Of a stretch of 54,125 nt of DNA, positions 46,057 through 54,125 are shown piece by piece; position 1 is the first letter of the stretch, and each line of letters begins with the position of its first letter. Under the pieces are notes generated by a model. It was not told the origin of the DNA, made no database searches, and worked only from the letters and a program-made list of their open reading frames with translations. The DNA is from an uncultured Bacteroidales bacterium. Lineage in GTDB: Bacteria; Bacteroidota; Bacteroidia; Bacteroidales; FEN-979. The stretch covers positions 1-54,125 of the forward strand of contig CAIKNA010000133.1 in the NCBI GenBank assembly GCA_903828645.1, given 5' to 3'. The position numbers and the translations under genes are program-made.

Positions 46057-46108
46057 AAGATGACCTCCCTGAATTAAATGATAAAATGGTTATTTGTAAA
46101 TTACACGC

Positions 46109-46138
46109 TAAAGATACTAAAATTATCAGGGAAGTCAA
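46109..46138 (-). promoter_or_regulatory. Promoter of the T9SS type A gene
   Basis: On the - strand TATCTTTA (46109-46116) is one mismatch from TAnnTTTG, and a TTG within GTTGAC (46136-46138) lies 19 bases upstream as expected for -33. The ATG is 53 bases downstream. Confidence 0.55.
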
Positions 46139-46463
46139 CAAAAATCAAAAAAAATTCAGATCAGCCATCACCAGCGGGCAACCTGTAAATGAGGCTTTCA
46201 GGGCAACCGGGAGTTTTCTTCCACCGGCCGGGACCAATCCGGATGTAACCCGGTTGCAACCCGGGAGCACTTGCCGTCAATATGCCGGGAATAAGGGGGG
46301 ATAAAGCCGGGAATAAGCCGGAGACCCCGTTCAATTGTTGATCCATCCATTAAAGATTGTTAACCAATGCATAAACAGGAGAAACTTCGCTGGTTTATTC
46401 GACAGCGGAATCATGGCACCTGTTTTTCCCTGCTGGTATAAAAATGCATAATCAAAAAAAATA

Positions 46464-46479
46464 TGTGTAATTTTTCACA
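46464..46479 (+). promoter_or_regulatory. CRP/FNR-like palindrome
   Basis: TGTGTAATTTTTCACA matches the CRP/FNR-family consensus TGTGA-N6-TCACA with one mismatch. Its centre is about 41 bases before the transcription start expected from the -7 box at 46499, the position of a class II activator site. Confidence 0.55.
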
Positions 46480-46498
46480 ATCAGACCAGGCAGGTTTT

Positions 46499-46506
46499 TA
46501 TATTTG
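46499..46506 (+). promoter_or_regulatory. Promoter (-7 box) of the heptahaem cytochrome gene
   Basis: TATATTTG fits TAnnTTTG. No -33 TTTG is present, which fits a promoter that needs an activator. The leader to the ATG at 46577 is about 65 bases. Confidence 0.55.
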
Positions 46507-46576
46507 AGAATAAGTACTAATTTTATCCGCTCAAATACAAGAAGTTAGATAGAAACATTCTAAATTACGATCTGAT

Positions 46577-48067
46577 ATGAAATTACCCAAATCAACATCA
46601 AACTGGATCAGCATAACCGGCTTTATATTCGCTGTGAACAGCTTCATCCTGATTGTCGTATTGTTTATCCAGGCCTTGCTGTCAGAACACCAGAATCCTT
46701 ACAACGGGATATTTACCTATATCATCCTTCCAACCATCCTGGTGATCGGGTTGCTGATGATCCCGATCGGGATGCTGGTCAACCGGAAAAAAACCCATGA
46801 TCCTGAAAACCGCTGGCCTGTATTGGACATGAATGTACCAAGGCAGCGACAGAAACTTTTGTTGGTATCTGTTTTCACCTTCTTGTTTTTGATTGTTTCC
46901 GCCATGGGCAGTTACGAGGCGTTCAACTACACCGAATCGGTCGATTTCTGCGGCAAGCTCTGCCACCAGGTGATGGAGCCTGAGTATGTTACCTACCTTC
47001 ATTCCCCGCATGCACGGGTTGCCTGCGTGGAGTGCCATGTTGGTGAAGGCGCCACCTGGTATGTGAAATCAAAATTGTCGGGTTTGTACCAGGTCTATTC
47101 GGTGGTCTTTCACAAGTACCCCCAGCCCATCGGAACGCCTATCAGCAGCCTGCGCCCTGCGCGCGAAACCTGCGAACGCTGCCACTGGCCCCAGAAATTT
47201 TATGCGCGGAAACTTCGCACCCAAAGGGTTTACATCACAGATTCACTCAACACCGAATTTAATTATTCCATGCTGATGAAGATCGGTCCGAATTACAGCG
47301 CCATGGGGCTGATAGAGGGCATTCACTGGCATATCAATAAGGATATGCGCATCGAGTATGTAGCATCGGCCAAAGACCGGGAATCGATCCCCTGGGTGAA
47401 ATTCACCAACCTTAAAACCGGGGATGTCCAGATTTTCCAGGACACAGATAATATGCTGGATAAAAAGGCGCTCGACAGCCTGCCACACCGCATCATGGAT
47501 TGCATGGACTGCCACAACCGACCATCCCATTCATACAAATCGCCAATGGTGTATGTCGACAATGCCATGATTACGGGTGACATCCCGAAAGAACTTCCTT
47601 TCATCAAGAAGGTGGCAATGAATGTCCTTAAGGGGACTTTTACCAACAAGGATTCTGCATTTACCTATATCCGCGACAGCATAACCAATTTTTATAAAAC
47701 AGGTTACCCGTCCATTTACCAGACTAAAAAACCTTTGATTGAAAAAGCCATCGCCGGTATTCAGCAGGAGTTTTCACTGAATGTTTTCCCTTACATGCGG
47801 GCGTCGTCGAACAAGTACCTGAACCACATCGGGCACCTTGAGTCGGATGGCTGTTTCCGCTGTCATTCCAGCCGGCATAAAAGTGAGAAGGGGAAAATAA
47901 TAGCCCGGGACTGCAACATGTGTCATACCATCATCGCACAGGGGCCGACGGGCAACATCAAGTATTCATCCATTGACAACCTTATGGAATTCCAGCATCC
48001 CATCGACATCAAAGATAAATGGAAGACCTTTTTCTGCACGGAATGTCACCGCGAACTCTACCCCTGA
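46577..48067 (+). CDS. Heptahaem NapC/NirT-family membrane cytochrome (ImcH-like)
   Basis: The 496-residue protein has three N-terminal membrane helices (about 10-35, 44-68 and 92-113), then a periplasmic domain with seven c-haem motifs. The first is CX3CH (CGKLCH, 125-130) and the others are CXXCH: CVECH (150), CERCH (199), CMDCH (309), CFRCH (426), CNMCH (446) and CTECH (487). The NapC/NirT core is SPHARVACVECHVGEGATWYVKSKLSG. Three helices, seven haems and about 500 residues resemble Geobacter ImcH, an inner-membrane quinol oxidase for extracellular electron transfer. The partner acceptor is not encoded nearby, and the neighbouring guaB is unrelated. A CRP/FNR-like site precedes the gene. 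Confidence 0.92.
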   Translation: MKLPKSTSNWISITGFIFAVNSFILIVVLFIQALLSEHQNPYNGIFTYIILPTILVIGLLMIPIGMLVNRKKTHDPENRWPVLDMNVPRQRQKLLLVSVFTFLFLIVSAMGSYEAFNYTESVDFCGKLCHQVMEPEYVTYLHSPHARVACVECHVGEGATWYVKSKLSGLYQVYSVVFHKYPQPIGTPISSLRPARETCERCHWPQKFYARKLRTQRVYITDSLNTEFNYSMLMKIGPNYSAMGLIEGIHWHINKDMRIEYVASAKDRESIPWVKFTNLKTGDVQIFQDTDNMLDKKALDSLPHRIMDCMDCHNRPSHSYKSPMVYVDNAMITGDIPKELPFIKKVAMNVLKGTFTNKDSAFTYIRDSITNFYKTGYPSIYQTKKPLIEKAIAGIQQEFSLNVFPYMRASSNKYLNHIGHLESDGCFRCHSSRHKSEKGKIIARDCNMCHTIIAQGPTGNIKYSSIDNLMEFQHPIDIKDKWKTFFCTECHRELYP

Positions 48068-48260
48068 GAAGCTGATCCGTTTTTCTTTGTCGGCGGCGAT
48101 CATCAACCGTCAGGTATTTAGTGCTTTGTATTTCAGTTTTTACTCTGTCCGGTTTGCTTTATGCAATTGCACAATGGGAGAATTGCATGCAACACAGTTG
48201 TTATGATTTTGCAAATCTGTTCCGATTCGATTTACTCTGATTTTGAATAATAATATTTTG

Positions 48261-48268
48261 TACATTTG
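48261..48268 (+). promoter_or_regulatory. Promoter (-7 box) of guaB
   Basis: TACATTTG fits TAnnTTTG; a TTTG (48242-48245) lies 15 bases upstream, closer than usual for -33. The ATG at 48289 is 20 bases downstream of the box. Confidence 0.65.
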
Positions 48269-48288
48269 CACACTTAATTTTGACGCAT

Positions 48289-49755
48289 ATGTTCCTAAAT
48301 TCAGATAAATTCCGGGGTGAAGGGTTGACATATGATGATGTATTGCTTGTTCCGGCATATTCCGAAGTTCTTCCGAGGGAGACCGATGTTTCTACCTTTT
48401 TTTCACGAAATATAAAGCTTAACATTCCCATTGTTTCGGCGGCGATGGACACCGTGACCGAATCGCGAATGGCCATTGCCATGGCGCAGGAAGGCGGGAT
48501 AGGGGTGCTGCACAAGAACATGTCCATCGAAAACCAGGCAATGCAGGTCAGGAAAGTCAAGCGTGCCGAAAACGGCATGATCCTGCAGCCGGTCACTCTC
48601 ATGGAACATTCGCTGGTCGGGGATGCCCTTGCCATCATGAAGGAGTTCAGCATTGGCGGAATCCCGGTTATTAATGCAAACAATGAACTTGTAGGTATTG
48701 TGACCAACCGTGACCTGCGGTTCGAGCGGGACCACATGCGCCCGGTTACGGAGGTTATGACCAAAACGGTGATCACCATCAGCGAGTTTACCGATTTTGA
48801 GCAGGCTGAGGCCATTCTTCAGAAACATAAAATTGAGAAACTGCCGGTTGTTGACAGGAATAACAAGCTGATCGGCCTGATTACCTATAAAGACATTTTA
48901 AAAGTGAAAGCCCGCCCCAACGCCTGCAAGGACAGCCTTGGGCGCCTGCGGGTTGCAGCAGGGGTGGGTGTGACCCCGGATACCCTTGATCGCGTAGCCG
49001 CCCTGGTTCGTGAAAATGTGGATGCCATTGTGATTGATACTGCCCATGGGCATTCCAGGGGGGTGATGGAAATGGCCAAAAAAGTGAAAAGTGCATTTCC
49101 TTCCGTGGACCTCATTATCGGGAATATTGGTACCGGTGAAGCCGCCACAGACCTTGCAAGGCTCGGTGTTGACGGTGTGAAAATCGGGATTGGCCCGGGG
49201 TCCATCTGTACCACAAGGATCATCGCAGGAATCGGTGTACCGCAATTGTCTGCCATTTATGATGTTACGGCCGCCCTGAAAGGGAGTGGCATTCCGGCCA
49301 TCGCCGACGGCGGTATCCGCTATACGGGCGACATTGTCAAGGCGCTTGCTGCCGGTGCCCATACCATCATGGCTGGTTCGCTCTTTGCCGGTGTTGATGA
49401 ATCTCCGGGCGAAACCATCATTTTTGAAGGACGTAAATTTAAAACCTACCGTGGAATGGGCTCCATCGAAGCCATGCAACATGGCTCCAAGGACCGCTAT
49501 TTCCAGGATGTGGAAGAGGATATTAAAAAACTTGTGCCGGAAGGAATTGTCGGAAGGGTACCCTATAAAGGTTCCTTGTCGGAGGTGATCTACCAGATGG
49601 TTGGCGGATTGAAAGCTGGCATGGGCTACACGGGTTCACAAACCATTGAAACCCTGCAGAAGGCAAAGTTCATCAAGATCAGTGCTGCCGGCGTAGCCGA
49701 AAGTCACCCGCATGATGTGACCATCATCAGCGAGGCGCCGAATTACAGCCGTTAA
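48289..49755 (+). CDS. guaB: Inosine-5'-monophosphate dehydrogenase
   Basis: The cytosolic enzyme oxidises IMP to XMP, the first step of GMP synthesis. The (beta/alpha)8 barrel starts with [20 protein letters not shown], two CBS domains are inserted (about 95-205), and the catalytic Cys is in [11 protein letters not shown]. The mobile flap reads [10 protein letters not shown] and the C-terminal loop HPHDVTI. The start is ATG 48289 (MFLNSDKF); a TTG three codons upstream is not needed and leaves a shorter distance to the promoter. Length is about 488 residues, normal for the family. Confidence 0.98.
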   Translation: MFLNSDKFRGEGLTYDDVLLVPAYSEVLPRETDVSTFFSRNIKLNIPIVSAAMDTVTESRMAIAMAQEGGIGVLHKNMSIENQAMQVRKVKRAENGMILQPVTLMEHSLVGDALAIMKEFSIGGIPVINANNELVGIVTNRDLRFERDHMRPVTEVMTKTVITISEFTDFEQAEAILQKHKIEKLPVVDRNNKLIGLITYKDILKVKARPNACKDSLGRLRVAAGVGVTPDTLDRVAALVRENVDAIVIDTAHGHSRGVMEMAKKVKSAFPSVDLIIGNIGTGEAATDLARLGVDGVKIGIGPGSICTTRIIAGIGVPQLSAIYDVTAALKGSGIPAIADGGIRYTGDIVKALAAGAHTIMAGSLFAGVDESPGETIIFEGRKFKTYRGMGSIEAMQHGSKDRYFQDVEEDIKKLVPEGIVGRVPYKGSLSEVIYQMVGGLKAGMGYTGSQTIETLQKAKFIKISAAGVAESHPHDVTIISEAPNYSR

Positions 49756-49837
49756 ATCAATAAAATTAATAATTTTCAGATAAAAATTAAATAGCAATCC
49801 AATCGTTAATCTAATTGTCAAACTAATATCTTACACA

Positions 49838-51829
49838 ATGAACAGCTTGAAAGGAAAATTTTTATTGCCGGTTTTCGTACTTTTTACGGTTCTCTCATCA
49901 ACAGCGCAGGTCAACAATGATGAAGTGCTGATGACCATCGCAGGGAAGCGGATTTATGTCAGTGAATTTTTAAACATCTACCAGAAAAACAATGTCAAAG
50001 GCGAAACCATTGACAAGAAATCGCTGGATGAGTACCTTGACCTGTTCATTAATTTCAAACTCAAGGTTAAGCAGGCCGAGGAACTTGGTCTTGATACCAT
50101 TGCTTCATTTAGAAATGAATTGAACGGGTATCGTGAACAGCTTGCCAAACCTTATTTTACCGATGACGTGACCTTGAACCGTTTGATCCAGGAGGCTTAT
50201 GAGCGGGAAAAAACCGACCTGCGTGCAAGCCATATTTTCTTTCGGCTGGCACCGGATGCAACCCCGGCAGACACAATTGCGGCTTACAACAAAGCCATGG
50301 CAGCCAGGGACAAACTAATGAAGGGTGCCTCCTTTGAGGGAGTTGCGGTTGAGTTCTCTGAAGACCCGTCAGCCAAAGACCGTGAAGCAACCCAGCAGCA
50401 CCCTTTTCTGAAAGGGAATAAAGGAGATCTTGGCTTTTTTGCGGTGTTCGATATGGTTTATGCCTTTGAAAACGGCGCATGGAAAACCGAAGTCGGCAAG
50501 GTCTCCATGCCGGTACGCACCGAATATGGCTATCATCTCATCAAAGTTACAGCCCGCCGCCCTGCTCTTGGCAAGGTTACCGTGGCGCATATCTTCCTGG
50601 CCATCCCTAAAAATGCAACTGCCGAAGATTCTGCCAGGGTGCAGAAAAGAATTGATTCGGTTTATGCAAAGCTGAAGGGGGGCACTTCATTTGAAGTACT
50701 GGTAAAAGCCTGTTCCGATGACAAGGGATCTGCCGCCAAAGATGGCGTTCTTCCCGCGTTCGGGGTAAACCGAATGGTTCCGGAGTTTGTGGAGGCCATT
50801 TATTCTCTCGACAATGTTGGTGATTATACCAAACCCATCCTTACCACTTATGGTTGGCACATCGTGAAACTGATCGAACGTAAAACCCAGAAGCCGCTTG
50901 AAGACGAGAAGGTTGAGCTGAAACAAAGGATCATGAAAGATAACCGCGGCGACCAAACCCGTACTGTTGTGATCGCCAGGATCAGAAAGGAATACGGGGT
51001 CACTGAAAACCCTGAAGCCGTGCAGGCTTTTTACAAGGTCGTTACCGACAGCATCTTCCTGGCTAAATGGAAAGCTTCGCTGGCAGGTAATCTCACCGGG
51101 ATGATCTTTAAAATTGGCAACATGACCTTCCGTCAGAAAGATTTTGCAGATTATCTGGCTTCCACCCAGCGTAAACAGGAAAAACAGAGCATCAGCGCCT
51201 ATGTGGACAAAATGTATCGTGAATTCCTCGATGAAAGTTTGATGAAATATGAAAATTCTCAACTGGAACAGAAATATCCTGAATTTAAGGCACTGATGGG
51301 TGAATACAGGGATGGCATTCTCCTTTTTGATCTCACCGATCAGAAAGTCTGGTCAAAAGCGGTAAAAGATACCTTGGGGCTGGAAGGATTCTATCAGAAA
51401 AACAAGAACAACTATAAATGGGAAACGCGTCTTGATGCCAGCATTTACACGGTGAAAAATGTCAAAATGGTCCAGAAAGTTAAAAATTTCGTCAAATCAG
51501 GATTATCCGACGCCGACCTGCTGAAGGAGGTGAATACCGATTCGTTGCAGGTGCTGGCAATTGAAAGCGGTAAATTCTCCCGTAAGGACAATAAACTAAT
51601 CGATTCGATTCCCTGGGTTCCCGGATTCTCCAATGACATCGTAAACAAAGGCACGACGGTTTTTGTATATGTTCGTAAACTGTTGAAACCGGAAACCAAA
51701 GAACTCAATGAAGCCAGGGGGCTCATCACCGCCGATTATCAGAATTACCTTGAAAAGGAGTGGATTGCATCCCTGAGAATCAAGTACCCGGTTGAGGTTA
51801 AAAAGGATGTGCTTGCAAAAATTAAATAG
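49838..51829 (+). CDS. Periplasmic parvulin-type peptidyl-prolyl isomerase (two PpiC domains)
   Basis: The 663-residue protein has a signal peptide (about 1-23, ending STAQ) and an N-terminal SurA/PpiD-like chaperone region (about 25-115). Two rotamase (PpiC/parvulin) domains follow: about 125-240 (LRASHIFFRLAPDATPAD, EYGYHLIKVTARRP) and about 245-350 (VTVAHIFLAIPK, TYGWHIVKLIERK). The C-terminal 300 residues are helical and lack catalytic motifs. It likely assists outer-membrane protein folding. It is the first of three related genes, with six bases to the next. Confidence 0.92.
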   Translation: MNSLKGKFLLPVFVLFTVLSSTAQVNNDEVLMTIAGKRIYVSEFLNIYQKNNVKGETIDKKSLDEYLDLFINFKLKVKQAEELGLDTIASFRNELNGYREQLAKPYFTDDVTLNRLIQEAYEREKTDLRASHIFFRLAPDATPADTIAAYNKAMAARDKLMKGASFEGVAVEFSEDPSAKDREATQQHPFLKGNKGDLGFFAVFDMVYAFENGAWKTEVGKVSMPVRTEYGYHLIKVTARRPALGKVTVAHIFLAIPKNATAEDSARVQKRIDSVYAKLKGGTSFEVLVKACSDDKGSAAKDGVLPAFGVNRMVPEFVEAIYSLDNVGDYTKPILTTYGWHIVKLIERKTQKPLEDEKVELKQRIMKDNRGDQTRTVVIARIRKEYGVTENPEAVQAFYKVVTDSIFLAKWKASLAGNLTGMIFKIGNMTFRQKDFADYLASTQRKQEKQSISAYVDKMYREFLDESLMKYENSQLEQKYPEFKALMGEYRDGILLFDLTDQKVWSKAVKDTLGLEGFYQKNKNNYKWETRLDASIYTVKNVKMVQKVKNFVKSGLSDADLLKEVNTDSLQVLAIESGKFSRKDNKLIDSIPWVPGFSNDIVNKGTTVFVYVRKLLKPETKELNEARGLITADYQNYLEKEWIASLRIKYPVEVKKDVLAKIK

Positions 51830-51835
51830 AAACCA

Positions 51836-52675
51836 TTGAACCGGACACTCATCCTGCTGCTGATCTTCGCCACTTCCTGCTCCGGCTTTTTCAAAAAAAA
51901 AAACGAGAGGGTGCTGGCCAGGGTCTATGATGATTATCTTTATGAATCTGAGTTGAAGGGGGTAGTAGCACCCGGAACATTGGTCAAAGACAGCCTGATC
52001 ATTACACGGAGTTTCATCGACAGCTGGGTGAGGCAGCGACTTATTATCCAGCAGGCTGAAAAGAACCTGACCAGTTCGCAGATGGACTTTACCAGGCAAC
52101 TGGAAAACTATAAGAATTCGCTGACGATCTATGCCTATGAAAATGAACTTGTGCGGCAAAAACTGGACACCCTTGTAACAGATGAGGAAACGCAAAATTA
52201 TTATGATGCCAACCAGCAAAACTTCCTGTTAAAAGACAATATCGTCCAGGTGCAGTATGTGAAACTGCCTTTGAAATCGGCGGCTTCAAAACAGATTAAA
52301 AAATTGCTGAACTCCGATGACGCGGATGATAAAAACAAACTGGCCGAATTGTGCGAAAAAAACGCTTCGGATTATTTTCTTGACAGTGAAAACTGGCTGC
52401 TGTTCAATGATGTGTTAAAGCAGATTCCCATCAAAACGTACAACCAGGAAGACTTTTTGAAAAACCACAGGGATCTTGAATATCAGGATTCGATGTATGT
52501 GTACCTGGTTCGTTTCAAGGATTTTAAAATCAAGGAGGGTGTTTCCCCGCTGAATTTCGAAAAACAGCGGATCCGTGACATCATCCTGAACAAACGCAAG
52601 ATTGAACTTATTAAACGGATGCAGGACGACCTGTTTTCCAAAGCACAAAAGAAAAATGTTTTTGAGATATATTAA
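51836..52675 (+). CDS. SurA-like lipoprotein without a recognisable isomerase domain
   Basis: The 279-residue protein starts at TTG 51836 and has a lipobox (IFATSC, Cys15). Residues about 25-130 look like the SurA N-terminal helical chaperone domain (YDDYLYESELKGVV, SFIDSWVRQRLIIQQAEKNL). Where parvulin should follow there is a short region (VQVQYVKLP...) lacking the usual conserved His and Gly-Gly motifs. The C-terminus is a helix (FEKQRIRDIILNKRKIELIKRMQDDL). It probably works as a membrane-bound chaperone with its two neighbours. The gene is six bases after the previous gene and 27 before the next. Confidence 0.8.
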   Translation: MNRTLILLLIFATSCSGFFKKKNERVLARVYDDYLYESELKGVVAPGTLVKDSLIITRSFIDSWVRQRLIIQQAEKNLTSSQMDFTRQLENYKNSLTIYAYENELVRQKLDTLVTDEETQNYYDANQQNFLLKDNIVQVQYVKLPLKSAASKQIKKLLNSDDADDKNKLAELCEKNASDYFLDSENWLLFNDVLKQIPIKTYNQEDFLKNHRDLEYQDSMYVYLVRFKDFKIKEGVSPLNFEKQRIRDIILNKRKIELIKRMQDDLFSKAQKKNVFEIY

Positions 52676-52702
52676 GGGGATACAATACCCAAAACAATAC
52701 CT

Positions 52703-54061
52703 ATGAAAATCCTTCGAGTGGTTCTGTTTTTATTTTTGCTGGCGTTTTGCACACCCGGGTTCCTCCATGCACAGGTTCAGCAGGACACGATCATCGACGG
52801 GGTGATCGGCATCGTTGGGGGCAATGTGATCCTTAAATCGGATGTCGAGAACCAGTACTTTCAGATCCGAAGCCAGGGCAACATTCAGGGCACGGCCACG
52901 AAACTGAAATGCCAGATTTTCGAGAATTTGCTTTTTCAGAAGCTATTGCTGCATCAGGCACAGGTAGACAGCATTGCAGTCACCGACGCCCAGGTTGAAG
53001 TGGAGATGGATCACCGGATGCGTTATTTCATTTCACAGGCGGGAAGCCCCGACCGGTTGGAGGAACATTTTGGCAAATCGTTGCTGGAGATAAAAAACGA
53101 ACTGCGCGATGTGATCAAGGAGCAGATGCTGACCGACCAGGAGCAACAGAAAATCACCAAGGATGCTACGATCACGCCTTCAGAGGTGAAAACCTTTTTC
53201 AAAAAAATACCGAAAGACAGCATTCCGCTCATCAGTTCTGAGTTTGAGATCGGTGTGATCGTCAAGCAACCCTTAATCGGGGATGCCGAGAAGCAGATCG
53301 CAAAGGATAAACTTAAAAATTTCAAGGAACGGGTTGCAAAGGGTGATGATTTCAGCACTCTTGCCGTGCTTTACTCTGAAGATCCCGGTTCGTCAAAACA
53401 GGGGGGTGAACTCGGGATGTTCAAGCGGGGTGAGATGCGTCCCGAATTCGAAGCGGCTGCCTTCAGGCTGAAACCCGGTGAAGTGTCTGATGTGGTTGAA
53501 ACCGATGACGGATACCACCTGATTCAAATGATCGAACGCAGGGGCGACTACATCAATGTACGGCACATACTGCTGCAGCCCAAAGTCTCACCGGTAAACC
53601 TCAACAAGGCCAGGGTGACCCTCGACAGTGTCGCTTCCCTGATCATCAATAAAAAGATAACCTATGATGCCGCAGTGGTGAGGTATTCTGATGACCCCGG
53701 CAGGAACAGCGGCGGACTGATGATTAACCCGGTTAGCGGAAACAGCAGGTTTGAAGCCTCCCAGATTGATGCCAAGATCTTTTTCGTGGTCGACAAGCTT
53801 AAAACGGGAGATGTTTCGGCCCCGGTGCTCACCAATGAACGGGGAAAACAGGACTACCGGATATATTTTCTTAAAACCCGGACAAACCCGCACAAAGCAA
53901 ATCTCGATGAGGACTATGCCCGCCTCCAGCAACTGGCTCTGGAAAAGAAAAAGCAGGAGATCATTGACGCGTGGATCGTTGTCAAACTGAATTCGACCTT
54001 CATTGCCATTATGGACGATTTTCACAGTTGCCCGTTCCAGCGCAAATGGATTAAAAACTAA
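52703..54061 (+). CDS. surA: SurA-like periplasmic peptidyl-prolyl isomerase
   Basis: The 452-residue protein has a signal peptide (about 1-24, ending FLHAQ), a SurA N-terminal domain (about 30-165, IDGVIGIVGGNVILKSDVENQY), a complete parvulin domain (about 170-280, GGELGMFKRGEMRPEFEAAAFRL, DDGYHLIQMIERR) and a second parvulin-like domain (about 285-395, INVRHILLQPK, NSGGLMINP). This is the domain order of SurA, the chaperone for outer-membrane beta-barrel proteins. The tail (HSCPFQRKWIKN) is unusual in ending with a Cys and basic residues. The probable MoxR gene follows after 11 bases. Confidence 0.93.
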   Translation: MKILRVVLFLFLLAFCTPGFLHAQVQQDTIIDGVIGIVGGNVILKSDVENQYFQIRSQGNIQGTATKLKCQIFENLLFQKLLLHQAQVDSIAVTDAQVEVEMDHRMRYFISQAGSPDRLEEHFGKSLLEIKNELRDVIKEQMLTDQEQQKITKDATITPSEVKTFFKKIPKDSIPLISSEFEIGVIVKQPLIGDAEKQIAKDKLKNFKERVAKGDDFSTLAVLYSEDPGSSKQGGELGMFKRGEMRPEFEAAAFRLKPGEVSDVVETDDGYHLIQMIERRGDYINVRHILLQPKVSPVNLNKARVTLDSVASLIINKKITYDAAVVRYSDDPGRNSGGLMINPVSGNSRFEASQIDAKIFFVVDKLKTGDVSAPVLTNERGKQDYRIYFLKTRTNPHKANLDEDYARLQQLALEKKKQEIIDAWIVVKLNSTFIAIMDDFHSCPFQRKWIKN

Positions 54062-54072
54062 AACGAAATACC

Positions 54073-54125
54073 ATGCAATTTACTTCAGATGTTGAAGCAG
54101 TAGACGCTCTTGTAAAAAAATACAA
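54073..54125 (+). CDS. Probable MoxR-family AAA+ ATPase (5' end only)
   Basis: Only the first 17 codons are in the window (MQFTSDVEAVDALVKKY). The opening resembles the N-terminus of Bacteroidota MoxR ATPases, which commonly follow surA. No ATPase motif is visible in the available part, so this rests on the N-terminal pattern and gene order. Confidence 0.5.
   Translation, partial: MQFTSDVEAVDALVKKY

Larger units (their letters stand above)
46057..46576. other. 520-base divergent intergenic region
   Basis: It lies between the start of the T9SS type A gene (-) and the heptahaem cytochrome gene (+). It holds promoters for both, a CRP/FNR-like palindrome, an inverted pair TCCCTGA (about 46066) and TCAGGGA (about 46125), and two copies of GCCGGGAATAAG (46284-46295 and 46306-46317) spaced 22 bases. 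Short reading frames in it have no family match or start context. Confidence 0.7.

Noticed and set aside
46086-46346. Short frames in the divergent intergenic region
   Set aside because: No conserved motif and no hydrophobic or family signal; they overlap the promoter of the T9SS type A gene.
46413-46435. Possible sigma-54 promoter (TGGCAC followed by TTTCC)
   Set aside because: The GC of the -12 element is missing at the required spacing; N10 to the expected GC gives TC instead.
48161-48188. Inverted repeat ATGCAATT/AATTGCAT before guaB
   Set aside because: The 8-base stem has a 12-base loop and no T-tract, so it is not a terminator; it could be an operator but nothing else supports it.

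Overview
The window is a gene-dense stretch of a Bacteroidota chromosome, most likely from a Bacteroidales/Marinilabiliales-like environmental lineage. The evidence is proteins with type IX secretion (T9SS) C-terminal domains of both type A and type B, a PorP/SprF protein, a DUF5686-type outer-membrane protein, a PPIase/SurA/MoxR block, promoters of the Bacteroidota form TAnnTTTG, and no clear Shine-Dalgarno sequences. The species cannot be named from sequence alone. No tRNA, rRNA, CRISPR array, insertion sequence or prophage was seen.

Layout. 1-6612 (+): the 3' part of a giant PKD-repeat T9SS cargo protein and its likely PorP/SprF partner, closed by a bidirectional terminator. 6716-12680 (-): NADP isocitrate dehydrogenase and a 1531-residue fusion of an acyl-adenylate ligase, an unassigned middle and a GNAT acetyltransferase. 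12741-21791 (-): a ten-gene respiratory operon in the order Tat-exported Fe-S protein, NrfD-like membrane protein, monohaem cytochrome c, DoxX-like protein, SCO, cytochrome oxidase subunits I, III, IV and II, haem O synthase. 21971-24490 (-): DUF5686 outer-membrane protein. 24562-29361 (+): RlmL-like methyltransferase, 6-phosphofructokinase and PriA. 29339-33543 (-): glyA, sixA, ppk1 and a DivIC/FtsB-like gene. 33671-38993 (+): two T9SS type B surface proteins and a GH29 alpha-L-fucosidase. 39092-43165 (+): a sensor kinase and sigma-54 regulator pair, then an LEA14-like lipoprotein. 43200-46056 (-): a cyclophilin and a T9SS type A protein. 46577-48067 (+): a heptahaem NapC/NirT-type membrane cytochrome. 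48289-54125 (+): guaB, three peptidyl-prolyl isomerase/SurA-like genes and the first codons of a probable MoxR ATPase.

The most coherent theme is respiration. The Fe-S/NrfD/cytochrome c trio has no molybdopterin subunit beside it, yet sits in one operon with a caa3-type oxidase. This suggests a reduced alternative-complex-III-like quinol:cytochrome c oxidoreductase feeding O2 reduction. Elsewhere a heptahaem inner-membrane cytochrome, resembling those used for extracellular electron transfer, has a CRP/FNR-like palindrome centred about 41 bases before its predicted transcription start. The organism is probably facultative or microaerobic.

A second theme is non-coding. Seven-base tandem repeats occur in many gaps. 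Five arrays of GATTTAC all lie on the + strand and three of them sit between genes of the oxidase operon. A second family based on YGTCACN and a third based on CTTAACA keep the same seven-base period with different sequence.
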